A DNA stretch of 64,000 bases from Cyclobacterium marinum DSM 745 (GCF_000222485.1 NC_015914.1:3261001-3325000), one strand, 5' to 3'; shown: positions 1 through 8,932, counted from the first letter of the stretch. Numbers and translations are program-made. The notes: generated from the sequence alone by a model not told the origin.

Positions 1-2
1 CT

Positions 3-941
3 CCTGTATCCATGTTGTTGCAACCAAGGGATTACCTGAATAGCTTTTTGTTGTATGGGTTGATTCTTGCTGCGATTGTTGGTGTGGTGATTGCCAATCC
101 TACCATAGTAATGGATACGGAAGTACATATAAATAGTGAAAATCTAGGTTACTTATTTCCGGTGCTGTTTGTCACCATAGCTTGTGGTGCGATTAGCGGT
201 TTCCATTCATTGGTTGCTTCAGGGACAACTTCCAAGCAATTAGATAAAGAGAGCGATGCCAAGGTCGTTGGGTATGGGGGAATGTTAATAGAGTCCTTTT
301 TGGCTATCATTTCCGTAGGTGCAGTAATTGTGTTAAACCGCTCAGATTATATGTCAAGATTAGGTGAAGAGGGTCCGGTCCCCCTGTTCGCAGATGGGCT
401 TGGTGCGATCATTTCCTCTTTGGGTATTTCGGAGTCTTTTGCCATAGGCTTTGTGGCACTGACAGTTTCAGCTTTTGCACTTACCACTTTAGATACCTGT
501 ACAAGGCTGGCAAGGTTTACCCTTCAAGAATACTTTGAAGATGTGGAACAGCCGATTGGTAAAAAGTTATCACAAAATAGATACCTCTCAACTGGCGTGG
601 TTGTCATATTGTCTGTACTATTGCTGGGGAGTGGTGGATTCACCACTTTATGGCCAATTTTTGGTTCGGCCAATCAACTTTTGGCAGCCCTCGCATTATT
701 GACGATTTCTGTTTGGTTGATCAAAAAGGATATCAACCCCACCTTTGTGACCATTCCCATGTTCTTTATGTTTACCGTCACCTTGACTTCCTTGGGTTTA
801 TTTGCTTGGCAAAACTTTCAGAAAGATGCTTATGTGTTATCAATCATTGCAGCCATTTTATTCGTTCTTTCCTTTGCCTTGATCTTTCTTGCCCGAAAAA
901 GTCTGGTTAAAGAGGTTAATTCCAAAGAATTGGTAAATTAA
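3..941 (+). CDS. cstA: Carbon starvation protein CstA, C-terminal part (partial at window start)
   Basis: The reading frame is already open at the first bases, so the gene begins outside the window. Family knowledge: CstA proteins are large inner-membrane transporters linked to peptide or pyruvate uptake during starvation. What is visible is a run of about eight hydrophobic segments, an early LLQPRDYLNS motif typical of the family, and the FGSANQLLAALALL segment seen near the end of CstA proteins. It ends in a short charged tail. A hairpin at 945-989 follows at once. The identification is confident; the substrate cannot be told from this fragment. Confidence 0.88.
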   Translation, partial: PVSMLLQPRDYLNSFLLYGLILAAIVGVVIANPTIVMDTEVHINSENLGYLFPVLFVTIACGAISGFHSLVASGTTSKQLDKESDAKVVGYGGMLIESFLAIISVGAVIVLNRSDYMSRLGEEGPVPLFADGLGAIISSLGISESFAIGFVALTVSAFALTTLDTCTRLARFTLQEYFEDVEQPIGKKLSQNRYLSTGVVVILSVLLLGSGGFTTLWPIFGSANQLLAALALLTISVWLIKKDINPTFVTIPMFFMFTVTLTSLGLFAWQNFQKDAYVLSIIAAILFVLSFALIFLARKSLVKEVNSKELVN

Positions 942-944
942 AAA

Positions 945-989
945 AAGCAACTTCGGTAGGCCATTGAGTCAATCCTACCGGAGTTGCTT
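945..989. terminator. Hairpin terminator between cstA and the barrel gene
   Basis: The arms at 945-960 and 974-989 are 16 bp with one G-T type mismatch, around a 13-nt loop. The left side is preceded by A-rich sequence, so on the minus strand the hairpin is followed by a T run. It therefore suits termination of the minus-strand barrel gene best and may also stop cstA, since the two genes converge here. Confidence 0.7.
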
Positions 990-1014
990 ATCGCAATAGT
1001 TGGCTGAAAAATTT

Positions 1015-1599
1015 TTAGAATAAATTTATTCCGAGAGAAAGCATGATTTGATTTTGCCTTTGGTCAGTAGGGATTTCTCCAAAATTATTTACAGAATTGG
1101 TCAGGGCACCTTCATATTTCAAATCCAATAATAGGTTCCCAATATCCAAGCCTATGCCTGCTTGGTATCCAAATGTAAAATCCTCTGTTGGGGGAATAAT
1201 GCTTTGGGTAGAAGAACCATCACTGGCTTTTACTTTTCCATCAAGCATATAACTGGCTACAGGCCCTGCCTGAATTCGGAAGGTATTGCCTAATTTCACC
1301 CCAACCATTAAAGGCACATCCAGCCTGTCAAAGTCGGAATCGTATTTAAAGGTATTGTTTTGAAAGGAGCCTCCGGTATTGGTATAGAGAACTTCCGGTT
1401 GCAAATAAATGACAGGAAGATTTATTCTAGCAAAAACTCCCACATGGTAGCCCATCTGAGAATCTTCTCCTTTAAACCCGTCGGAAACTTGAACATCACC
1501 TTGTGAAAGGCCAATCTTAGGACCTACAGACAAAATCTGAGCATTAAGCTGTGTAATGCCTAATCCTGTAAAGAATAGAATAATTAATACTTTTTTCAT
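1015..1599 (-). CDS. Outer-membrane beta-barrel protein (PorT-like / OMP_b-brl family)
   Basis: A 194-residue exported protein. Residues 1-20 form a signal peptide ending in LNAQ. The rest alternates polar and hydrophobic residues as in transmembrane beta-strands: it opens with LSVGPKIGLSQGD and closes with a strand ending in phenylalanine (LSLGINLF), the usual last-strand signature of outer-membrane barrels. Length fits the small PorT-like barrels common in Bacteroidota. It converges with cstA across a shared hairpin and has no operon partner. The specific function is unknown; the PorT name refers to the fold class and not to a shown role in secretion. Confidence 0.75.
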   Translation of the reverse strand: MKKVLIILFFTGLGITQLNAQILSVGPKIGLSQGDVQVSDGFKGEDSQMGYHVGVFARINLPVIYLQPEVLYTNTGGSFQNNTFKYDSDFDRLDVPLMVGVKLGNTFRIQAGPVASYMLDGKVKASDGSSTQSIIPPTEDFTFGYQAGIGLDIGNLLLDLKYEGALTNSVNNFGEIPTDQRQNQIMLSLGINLF

Positions 1600-2035
1600 T
1601 AGTTTGGCTTTAAATTAAATAATAGTGCTTTCATTTGACCCGAACCATGCAATGAGGACATTATTATATTGAGTGGCCATAGGTCTATTTTAGGCAGTAA
1701 TCCGTTAAAAAATGAGCTGCTAAGATAGGCTATAAACCCCAAAATGATAAAACCTTGTTTAGTAATACAAGCCCAAACAAAAGGTCTATCAATTGGTGAT
1801 TCTGAACTCAAATAATTTGTCCATTGCTTAATTTTGGGTTCAATAAATTAATAACCAATTCTGTGCCGAATTAGTATAGGTTGGGTAAATTAATTTTAAC
1901 AAATTTTAAGAATTGTGCTTGCTAAAAATTAATCCTTATTTAAGGATAATAACAACTGCATTTTATACGTTATTTTATTCGGTCTATTTTTCAAATAGCT
2001 GATTAGTAGTAAATTGTGTGGTTTTTGAATTCGCT

Positions 2036-2812
2036 ATGAGAAATTTTACTTTTAATTCCATTTGTTTCCTTTGCTTGACTTTCAGTTTTTATTCATGTAT
2101 AGAGGAAACGGATGGTGTCAATGAAGAACTGTACATGGGGGTATCTGCCGCAAGGTGGGATGTAGGGAAGTCTGCCAACTTTTTGTTGGCAGCAGATCAG
2201 TTTCCGGCTTTGGAACTGGAATTGGTTTATATGGAAGGGTATGAGCCTTCGGATAAAATGCTTGAATCGCTTGTTGAATTTTTAGAGAAATATACATTCA
2301 AGCCTGAAGGTATTCACTTGTTGTTAAAAGAAATTCCTGCTATGAATAAGGAGACTTATACTACAGAGGAAATTGCGACAATCGAAAATGATTACCGTGA
2401 AAGTTACAACGAGGGGAATACGATATCAGTATTTCTTTTGGTGGTGGATGGTGATTTTGAGAAAAATGAGGAGGATTCATTTACCATAGGTGCTGCCTAT
2501 AGAAATACAAGTCTGGTGCTATTTGGAAGTCAAATTGAAAAAAATTCAGGGGGGATAAGAAGGCCCAGTAAAAGCAATCTGGAAACTACCGTTGTTTTAC
2601 ATGAGATGGGACATTTGTTGGGCTTGGTAAATGTTGGCAGTGAAATGGTAGAACCACATGAGGATGAATCGTACGATCATCACTGCGACAATGAAGACTG
2701 TCTCATGTATTGGGCTATTGAGACGAATAGCTTTTTTAATTATATGCAAGATGCCGTCCCTTCACTTGACAGCAATTGTGAGCAAGATCTCAGGGCAAAT
2801 GGTGGTAAATAA
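2036..2812 (+). CDS. Putative zinc metalloprotease lipoprotein
   Basis: I chose the ATG at 2036 over the upstream GTG at 2018 because it starts directly with the basic and hydrophobic signal sequence; the cysteine at residue 21 (FYSC) is a weak lipobox. Residues 189-193 carry the zincin signature HEMGH, followed by LLGLVN, so the frame resembles HExxHxxG of metzincins. About 20 residues on is a cluster of His, Asp and Cys (HED, HHCDNEDC) leading into LMYW, which could supply the third metal ligand and a Met-turn. Inferred: a surface or periplasmic zinc protease. Bacteroidota homologues are often called membrane metalloprotease. It stands alone between minus-strand genes. Confidence 0.65.
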   Translation: MRNFTFNSICFLCLTFSFYSCIEETDGVNEELYMGVSAARWDVGKSANFLLAADQFPALELELVYMEGYEPSDKMLESLVEFLEKYTFKPEGIHLLLKEIPAMNKETYTTEEIATIENDYRESYNEGNTISVFLLVVDGDFEKNEEDSFTIGAAYRNTSLVLFGSQIEKNSGGIRRPSKSNLETTVVLHEMGHLLGLVNVGSEMVEPHEDESYDHHCDNEDCLMYWAIETNSFFNYMQDAVPSLDSNCEQDLRANGGK

Positions 2813-2922
2813 ACGCTTTGTAAAGGCTTAGTGATTAGCTGCTTATAAAATTAGGTTTGCTTTGCTTTTTAAAGATGTAGCTTAATTACAAGTGAATAAT
2901 AAGACAGCGTTTTAGGTAGGGT

Positions 2923-3177
2923 TTAATCTTTTACTTCCTCATAGTCAATATAGTCACCTCCGGAAATAGTGCTGGAAGAACCGTTTTTTCCATTTTTAGG
3001 TATAAAATCTACATTCACATTGCCATCTTTGGGTTTGTTTCTTTTTCTTGTCTCTTCTCTTTGAGCCTCCTTTACCTGATCTGCAAATTTTTTCAGTTTA
3101 CTGTTCAGGAAAAATTTAAATAAGCTTGAGAAAACCCATCCTAAGGCGATAAAGAAAATTATTATTTTTAAAATCAT
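2923..3177 (-). CDS. DUF4834 family small membrane protein
   Basis: An 84-residue protein starting at the ATG at 3177; a longer frame to 3222 exists but its extra residues do not look like a membrane-protein start. Residues 1-20 (MILKIIIFFIALGWVFSSLF) form one transmembrane helix. A basic, lysine- and arginine-rich segment follows, then an acidic tail ending DYIDYEEVKD. This is the layout of DUF4834, a Bacteroidota family of unknown function. It sits downstream of carB on the same strand but beyond a terminator, so it is probably transcribed separately. Confidence 0.6.
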   Translation of the reverse strand: MILKIIIFFIALGWVFSSLFKFFLNSKLKKFADQVKEAQREETRKRNKPKDGNVNVDFIPKNGKNGSSSTISGGDYIDYEEVKD

Positions 3178-3326
3178 GATTAACAATTTTGAAAGCTCAC
3201 TAATTCTGTTCAAACACAACAAAGTGCTTAATCCATTAACGGAAAATCACCACTTAGCATTCAATATTAATGGAAAAAAAATACAAAAACCAATCTAAAC
3301 TGTTGTAAAGGAGATGGAATAAAGAT

Positions 3327-3351
3327 ACCCGACTTGAAATCCAAGCCGGGT
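3327..3351 (-). terminator. Rho-independent terminator after carB
   Basis: The arms ACCCGACTTG and CAAGCCGGGT flank a short loop with one G-T type mismatch. It lies 20 nt past the carB stop on the minus strand, with T-rich sequence following in that direction. Confidence 0.65.
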
Positions 3352-3371
3352 AAGTTTTTGATTTAGGTCTT

Positions 3372-6191
3372 TTATCTACTCAAATAAAGGTTTCTTTCTG
3401 CAAATATTTTTAGAAAATAATCGTCCATCAAGTCATCTATAAAATAGATGGCCTCACCTGTAGATTTCATTTCAGGCCCCAATTCCTTATTTACATTCGG
3501 GAATTTGTGGAAAGAGAAAACAGGCTCTTTGATTGCATAACCTTTTTTCACTGGAGCGAAATTAAAGTCAGTGACTTTCTTCTCACCTAACATCACTTTG
3601 GTCGCATAATTTACGTAAGGCTCTTGGTAGGCTTTACATATAAAAGGTACCGTACGGGATGCTCTAGGGTTGGCTTCAATCACATACACTTTGTCATCTT
3701 TAATGGCAAACTGAATGTTTATCAATCCCTTTGTTTCTAGGGCCACTGCTATCTTCTCAGTGATTGTTTCGATTTGTCGAATCACCAGGTCTCCAAGATT
3801 ATAGGGTGGCAATACTGCATAAGAATCTCCTGAGTGAATACCCGCAGGTTCTATGTGTTGCATGATACCAATGATATAAACATTTTCTCCATCACAAATG
3901 GCATCTGCTTCTGCTTCAATGGCACCTTCGAGAAAGTGGTCAAGCAATATTTCATTGTTTGGAATGTCGCGAAGAACGGTTACTACATGCTCTTCGAGTT
4001 CCTTTTCATTGATAACAATTTTCATTCCCTGTCCACCCAAGACATAAGATGGTCTTACCAATAACGGAAAGCCGATGGTTTTGCAAAGTTCAAGGGCTTC
4101 GTCTGTACTATGTACAGTTCCAAATTCAGGATAAGGGACGTTGTTTTCTTTCAAAAGCTGGGAGAACCTGCCTCTGTCTTCTGCGAGGTCTAGTGCTCTG
4201 TAACTAGTGCCGAGAATTGGAATATTGTATTTGTCCATTTTCTCTGCGAGTTTAAGTGCAGTTTGTCCTCCAAGTTGAACGATCACTCCCGCAGGTTTTT
4301 CATGCAGGATGATTTCATAGATATGTTCCCAGAATACAGGTTCAAAATACAATTTATCCGCAATGTCAAAATCTGTAGAAACTGTTTCAGGGTTACAATT
4401 GATCATGATGGTTTCATAGCCACATTCCTTAGCAGCCAAGACCCCATGGACACAAGAGTAATCAAACTCAATTCCCTGACCAACCCTGTTGGGCCCGGAT
4501 CCAAGGACCACTATTTTTTTTCTTTCAGAAACAATGGATTCGTTTTCATCTCCAAAGGAGGAGTAAAAATAAGGGGTTTGTGCTTCAAATTCTGCTGCAC
4601 AGGTGTCTACGAGTTTAAACACTCGTTTAATTCCCATTTCATCTCTTCTCTTATTGAAAACTTCGCTTTCCAAGCATCCCAATAAGTGGGCAATTTGTCG
4701 GTCGGCATAGCCTTTATGTTTGGCCGTTTGCATGAGTTCTTTACTGATGCTCTCCAGCGTTTCTTTGGCAAGGGTGTTGTCCAGGTGTACCAATTCCTCG
4801 ATCTGCTTCAAAAACCATTTGTCAATTTTTGTCAGATCTTGAATGGTTCTGAATGAAATGCCTAATTTGAATGCATCATAAATATGGAAAAGTCTGTTCC
4901 AACTTGGGTTGGCCAAGCTGTACAGAATTTCTTCTTGATTTCTAAGCTCTTTGCCATCAGCACCAAGGCCATTTCGCTTGATCTCTAAAGATTGACAGGC
5001 TTTTTGCAAAGCCTCTTGGAAGTTTCTGCCTATACCCATAACTTCCCCAACAGCTTTCATGGAAAGTCCTAGTTTTCTGTCAGAGCCTTTGAATTTGTCA
5101 AAATTCCATCTAGGTATTTTAACTATAACATAATCAATGGCAGGCTCAAAGAAGGCTGACGTACTGCCGGTAATGGAATTTTTTAATTCGTCAAGGTTGT
5201 AGCCTACAGCTAGCTTTGCTGCTACTTTGGCAATCGGATAACCTGTAGCTTTGGAGGCCAGGGCAGATGATCTTGATACCCTTGGATTGATTTCTATACC
5301 TATGATGGTTTGGTTGTCAGGGCTTACAGAGAACTGTACGTTACATCCCCCGGCAAAATTACCGATGCCATTCATCATGCGGATGGCCATGTTTCTCATT
5401 TTTTGAAAAACAGGATCAGGCAAAGTCATGGCAGGTGCCACAGTGATGGAGTCACCGGTGTGGACGCCCATTGGGTCAAAGTTCTCTATGGAACAAATGA
5501 CCACCATATTGCCAAGATTATCTCTGAGAACTTCTAATTCGTACTCTTTCCATCCAAGAATACTTTGTTCAATCAATACTTCATGTGTAGGTGAGGCTTG
5601 AAGTCCTGCACTTAATGCTTTTTCAAAATTTTCAGGGCTATCTACAAATCCACCGCCTGACCCACCAAGGGTGTAGGATGGTCTAATTACCAGTGGAAAC
5701 CCAATTTCTTGTGCGATTTCTTTGCCCTGTAAAAAAGAAGTAGCCGTACGTCCGACACATACACCAACTCCCAACTCTTCCAGTAAAACCTTAAATTTTT
5801 CTCGGTTTTCAGCTGTTTCTATGGCATCAATGTCCACACCTATCATGCGGGTGTTGAACTTTTCCCATATCCCCGCTTTGTCGCAATCAATGGCCAGGTT
5901 AAGGGCGGTTTGTCCTCCCATGGTGGGGAGTACACAGTCAATGTCCGGATGCTCTGTTAAAATCTTTACAATTGATTTTTTCTCAAGTGGCAAAAGGTAT
6001 ACATTGTCTGCAGTCACCGGATCGGTCATAATGGTTGCAGGATTGGAATTGATAAGGGTAACTTTAATTCCTTCCTCCCTCAATGATCGGGAAGCTTGAG
6101 ATCCTGCATAATCAAATTCACAAGCCTGCCCGATTACAATAGGGCCGCTTCCGATTATAAGTACATGTTTGATGCTACTGTCTTTTGGCAT
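3372..6191 (-). CDS. carB: Carbamoyl-phosphate synthase large subunit, short form without the allosteric domain
   Basis: Makes carbamoyl phosphate from bicarbonate, ammonia and two ATP for pyrimidine and arginine synthesis, normally with the glutaminase CarA, which is not in this window. Residues 1-400 and about 550-930 are the two homologous ATP-grasp halves: IGSGPIVIGQACEFDYAG opens the first and VLGSGPNRVGQGIEFDYSC the second, with RPSYTLGGSGGG and RPSYVLGGQGM phosphate loops and EINPRVSRSS / EANPRASRTV metal-binding segments. The protein stops at residue 939, just where the E. coli protein (about 1073 residues) enters its MGS-like regulatory domain. I believe this short form is common in the lineage. 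The gene is divergent from the AT-rich patch. Confidence 0.95.
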   Translation of the reverse strand: MPKDSSIKHVLIIGSGPIVIGQACEFDYAGSQASRSLREEGIKVTLINSNPATIMTDPVTADNVYLLPLEKKSIVKILTEHPDIDCVLPTMGGQTALNLAIDCDKAGIWEKFNTRMIGVDIDAIETAENREKFKVLLEELGVGVCVGRTATSFLQGKEIAQEIGFPLVIRPSYTLGGSGGGFVDSPENFEKALSAGLQASPTHEVLIEQSILGWKEYELEVLRDNLGNMVVICSIENFDPMGVHTGDSITVAPAMTLPDPVFQKMRNMAIRMMNGIGNFAGGCNVQFSVSPDNQTIIGIEINPRVSRSSALASKATGYPIAKVAAKLAVGYNLDELKNSITGSTSAFFEPAIDYVIVKIPRWNFDKFKGSDRKLGLSMKAVGEVMGIGRNFQEALQKACQSLEIKRNGLGADGKELRNQEEILYSLANPSWNRLFHIYDAFKLGISFRTIQDLTKIDKWFLKQIEELVHLDNTLAKETLESISKELMQTAKHKGYADRQIAHLLGCLESEVFNKRRDEMGIKRVFKLVDTCAAEFEAQTPYFYSSFGDENESIVSERKKIVVLGSGPNRVGQGIEFDYSCVHGVLAAKECGYETIMINCNPETVSTDFDIADKLYFEPVFWEHIYEIILHEKPAGVIVQLGGQTALKLAEKMDKYNIPILGTSYRALDLAEDRGRFSQLLKENNVPYPEFGTVHSTDEALELCKTIGFPLLVRPSYVLGGQGMKIVINEKELEEHVVTVLRDIPNNEILLDHFLEGAIEAEADAICDGENVYIIGIMQHIEPAGIHSGDSYAVLPPYNLGDLVIRQIETITEKIAVALETKGLINIQFAIKDDKVYVIEANPRASRTVPFICKAYQEPYVNYATKVMLGEKKVTDFNFAPVKKGYAIKEPVFSFHKFPNVNKELGPEMKSTGEAIYFIDDLMDDYFLKIFAERNLYLSR

Positions 6192-6233
6192 GCTTGATGA
6201 TTTTTGAAATAGTTTACTATTGGCTAAATTGGG

Positions 6234-6242
6234 GCAAAATTA
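6234..6242 (-). promoter_or_regulatory. Bacteroidota-type -7 element upstream of carB
   Basis: On the minus strand the sequence reads TAATTTTGC, an exact match to TAnnTTTGC, about 43 nt before the carB ATG. No clear TTG is seen at the expected -33 distance, so only the -7 half is supported. Confidence 0.4.
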
Positions 6243-6374
6243 ATCAAATTTATTGAACATCCACATGAATTCTTGTTTTTACGCAGTTCAATTCACAACT
6301 AATATTTTTTGCTTGTACCCAATAGAAGCAATCGCCTTAATGTGGCTTTTCAATACTTCCGCCAAATCAAGCGT

Positions 6375-6508
6375 TTATTATTAATTATTAATTATCAAAT
6401 GTTAATTAACAACTACCACATTAACCATTAACAATTATTGAATTAACCATTACCCCATTTACCAATTAACAATTATTCAATTAACAATTAACCATTAATC
6501 ATTTAACC
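6375..6508. repeat. Degenerate AT-rich direct repeats (AATTAACAATTATTC / AATTAACCATTA units)
   Basis: About 130 bp built from overlapping variants of ATTAATTATTAATTAT, AATTAACAATTATT and AATTAACCATTA in the space between carB and a small lipoprotein gene. A shorter copy with the same units is at 8033-8072. The unit length is not constant, so this is a degenerate low-complexity array and not a clean tandem repeat. No coding potential is evident. Confidence 0.7.
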
Positions 6509-6592
6509 AAGTGTTTAGGCGAACCATTAAGGTGCTTTCTCATAGCTTTTTGTAGCATTTACACCGTTGCTTACGTCTTAAAGGAATAAGAC

Positions 6593-6657
6593 GAAAGGAT
6601 TAGGGAATTAAAAATAAAAACTAAATGTTTAAATGTGTTTTTAATCCTTTCTTTTTT
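6593..6657 (+). other. Long hairpin followed by a T run
   Basis: The 10-bp arms GAAAGGATTA (6593-6602) and TAATCCTTTC (6642-6651) are perfect complements around an AT-rich loop and are followed by six T residues. It resembles a terminator, yet no plus-strand gene lies upstream, and it sits 35 nt before the lipoprotein start. It could be a leader structure or debris of the repeat patch. A shorter 7-bp hairpin (CGTCTTA / TAAGACG) lies just upstream. Confidence 0.35.
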
Positions 6658-6691
6658 GCTTGGATGAGGTAGCAATTAAAACTTGATTATA

Positions 6692-7135
6692 ATGAAGAAA
6701 GTAGTAGTTTTTAAAAATAGATGGATGGTTTTGGTAGGCATGGTTTTTCTTTTACCGGTTCTCGGCGGATGCCGGGATAACGATGAACCACCTGTTTTTC
6801 AGGCCGAAGGGTACATCATTGGCTACCATCCTTGCGTTGGCGATGCTACAGTAATGACAAGTAAAGGAGAGGGCAAAGGATACCTGGTGGCTACCATAGG
6901 TGCCAACCCCGATACCCTGATGCTGTTTGGGGTACCAACCGACATGTTTGATGTTCCACTGGAATGGTACAGTTCTTTGCCAGAAGAGAGTCGTGAAATG
7001 TTCAAAATGAAATTTTCCTATCAGATATCGGAGGAAAACATCGGTTCACGATACCATTGTATTGGTTATTTTCCAGGGCATATATTGCGCTATCTGGATC
7101 CAGAATATAAAGTCTTGAAGGCAGAAAAAATATAA
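6692..7135 (+). CDS. Small lipoprotein of unknown function
   Basis: A 147-residue protein; the ATG at 6692 starts the basic signal sequence, so I prefer it to the TTG at 6683. The hydrophobic segment ends in PVLGGC, a good lipobox, so the mature protein should be lipid-anchored. Beyond this I recognise no family. The mature part has a few cysteines and ends in a lysine-rich tail. The next gene downstream, 20 nt away on the same strand, is a broken subtilase, so this lipoprotein may be the surviving member of a former protease-partner pair. That pairing is inference. Confidence 0.6.
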   Translation: MKKVVVFKNRWMVLVGMVFLLPVLGGCRDNDEPPVFQAEGYIIGYHPCVGDATVMTSKGEGKGYLVATIGANPDTLMLFGVPTDMFDVPLEWYSSLPEESREMFKMKFSYQISEENIGSRYHCIGYFPGHILRYLDPEYKVLKAEKI

Positions 7136-7155
7136 TCATAAAACAATAATCTAAA

Positions 7156-7825
7156 ATGAAAATGAAGCGTTTTGTCATACCCGTCCTGTTTTTGTTTTTT
7201 GTTCTTGGGATCATTTTCCCTACTTAATAAAGAACAAAAATATTACTATGCCTTTGAAGAAAAAATCCCGCTTTACACCGTTGAAAACCACTATGTACTC
7301 AGGTATGATACAATACCGGCAAAAGAGCCGGAATCATTAAAACTTAAAGGAATGTCTCCTGAAATTTCCCTTTTTTGGAAGGATGAAAAGACTGCTATTG
7401 TGGATTTAACCAATAAAGGTTCGTCAGTTGACATAATCGACTATCTTAAGGGTTTTGAAAACTTGTATTCCATCCAACCTTTGTTTAAACTCAAAGAAGG
7501 TTTGGAAATGCCTGTTACGGATGAATTGGTAATAGGATTTTCACAAATCAAGGAGGAAGAGATCAGAGATTTACACAAACTTTTAGAGGTGACAATATTG
7601 GAAACCAATAGCGTGTTCCAGCATTTGAGAGTACCCAGAGGAGCTGATGCTCTCAAAATTGCTAACCAGTACCAGAAAGCGGATTGGTGGAATTTGCACA
7701 TCCGAATTTCCTCCTATTTGCAGAGCCTTTTCAGGGTGTACCTAATGAACCTTACTTTAAATAACCAGTTTTATCTTCGCAATACTGGTCAGGTTTTTAA
7801 TCCTGTAGAAAACCATGCGGGGTAA
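7156..7825 (+). pseudogene. Broken N-terminal fragment of a subtilase (S8-type) protease
   Basis: An exported-protein start (MKMKRFVIPVLFLFFVLG) in frame 1 from 7156 runs into stops at about 7225. The body then continues in frame 2 as a protease propeptide-like region (QKYYYAFEEKI ... ETNSVFQHLRVPRG). Around 7687 it jumps to frame 1, where VEFAHPNFLLFAEPF and GVPNEPYF can be read, and at about 7756 it returns to frame 2 for NNQFYLRNTGQ. That order (VEFAHPNF, P-x-D/E-P-x-F, QFYLRNTGQ) is the junction between propeptide and catalytic domain in Bacteroidota subtilases. No Asp/His/Ser catalytic core follows, so the gene is frameshifted several times and truncated. Confidence 0.7.
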
Positions 7826-8095
7826 GCATAGCACTTACCGAAACCCCTTTAGTTCCCGGCATTACAAATGCCTCGTTTGCGTAAACAATCAGACACCTGG
7901 GATGTAGTTGTAAACAACACCCAGTTCGGGGTAAAACGCAAAGCAAACAAGTCCCTTCAAACCATACCCTATCAGGCGAATTTGAAAGGTATAAAAGCTC
8001 AGTACAGGGTGAAGCATGCCAATCTCCCTCCTAATAATTAACAATTAACAATTATTCAATTAACCATTATGTCCCCCTTATGAAAGCGATAATAC
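7826..8095. other. Non-coding decayed stretch with a short copy of the AT-rich repeat
   Basis: No convincing gene. A 57-codon frame at 7868-8041 and other short frames are present but show no family signature, signal sequence or neighbour support. At 8033-8072 the sequence repeats the AATTAACAATTATTCAATTA units of 6375-6508, so the two arrays bracket the lipoprotein and broken protease. Confidence 0.5.
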
Positions 8096-8289
8096 CTGAA
8101 ATCGGGTGTCTTTTACCGTTGCTTCCTATTTGATGAGGATGATATTTCAACTATTTTTGGGATAAATCCGAACAATACAATAGACTATTTGAATACATGG
8201 CAAAACCGATTCAAAATAAATCGCTATTTGGAGATTTTCTTGAGGGTTTCCCTGCTTATTACGATTCCTGTGGTATAGACCGGGTTTAA
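8096..8289 (+). pseudogene. Possible remnant of an unidentified gene
   Basis: Frame 2 reads LKSGVFYRCFLFDEDDIS and on to IDYLNTWQ before turning implausible; frame 1 then gives NKSLFGDFLEGFPAYYDSCG and a stop at 8287-8289. Joining the two by a single-base shift near 8200 gives a protein-like ending. I do not recognise the family, and no intact start is visible. It may be a frameshifted remnant in the same decaying patch. Confidence 0.28.
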
Positions 8290-8329
8290 ATTTTATAAAG
8301 TAAACAGCTTATTGGTAAAAGAAAGCGTT

Positions 8330-8929
8330 ATGAGAAATGTTAAAACCGGAGACTATGGTGCAGCAGTAGCAAAAATTGATGCCGCCAACGCAGAAGATCC
8401 AAACCTTGAAGAAGTAAAAGGAGAGAAAGTACCCAAAGAACTGTTGTATGGGAAGCGGATGGCCGACATGATGGAAGAAACTTACCCGGAAGCAAATGAA
8501 GTATTAAAGCTAGCTGCGAGAAGTCAGCATATTCGGCGTTGGGAAATTCCAAGGGATTCCTATCCTATGGACCGAAAAGGCTATTTGCTATGGAGAACCA
8601 ACCTCAAGGGGTTTCATGCCAATCTTGCCAAGGAAATCTTGGAAAGCAGCGGTTATGACGCTTCCGCATTACAAAAAATTGATGATTTAATTAATAAACG
8701 CAGATTGAAATCAGACCCTGAGACGCAGGCGCTGGAGGATGTGGTATGTCTGGTGTTTTTAAAATACTATTTTGATGACTTCATTGCGAAGCACGAAAAT
8801 GAGGAAGAAAAACTCATTGACATCCTACAGAAAACCTGGAAAAAGATGTCTCCAAAAGGCCATGAAAAAGCCTTGTCTTTAAACCACTCAGAGCGAGCAT
8901 TGGCTTTGATTAACAAGGCTTTGGCTTAG
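8330..8929 (+). CDS. DUF4202 family protein
   Basis: A 199-residue soluble protein; the ATG at 8330 is preferred to the TTG at 8312 because MRNVKTGDYGAAVAKIDAANAEDPN begins as this family does. Recognisable DUF4202 blocks are PKELLYGKRMADMM, LAARSQHIRRWEIPRDSYP and MDRKGYLLWRTNLKGFHA, followed by VVCLVFLKYYFDDFIAKH. The conserved His and Arg in QHIRRW look like an active or binding site, but the activity of the family is not known to me. There is no signal peptide. It is convergent with the isomerase gene, with only 3 nt between the two stops. Confidence 0.8.
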   Translation: MRNVKTGDYGAAVAKIDAANAEDPNLEEVKGEKVPKELLYGKRMADMMEETYPEANEVLKLAARSQHIRRWEIPRDSYPMDRKGYLLWRTNLKGFHANLAKEILESSGYDASALQKIDDLINKRRLKSDPETQALEDVVCLVFLKYYFDDFIAKHENEEEKLIDILQKTWKKMSPKGHEKALSLNHSERALALINKALA

Positions 8930-8932
8930 GCT

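Noticed and set aside
1599..1811. 70-codon minus-strand frame directly upstream of the barrel gene
   Set aside because: The stop overlaps the next start (TAATG), which looks like an operon, but composition and sequence resemble no protein and there is no promoter or conservation to support it.
5722..6099. 125-codon plus-strand frame inside carB
   Set aside because: Antisense shadow of a strongly conserved enzyme gene.
6375..6508. CRISPR-like repeat array
   Set aside because: Units are AT-only, variable in length and without distinct spacers, and no cas gene is present.
7868..8041. 57-codon plus-strand frame (MPRLRKQSDTWDVVV...)
   Set aside because: Ends in the AT-rich repeat, lacks a family match and lies in a patch of gene debris.
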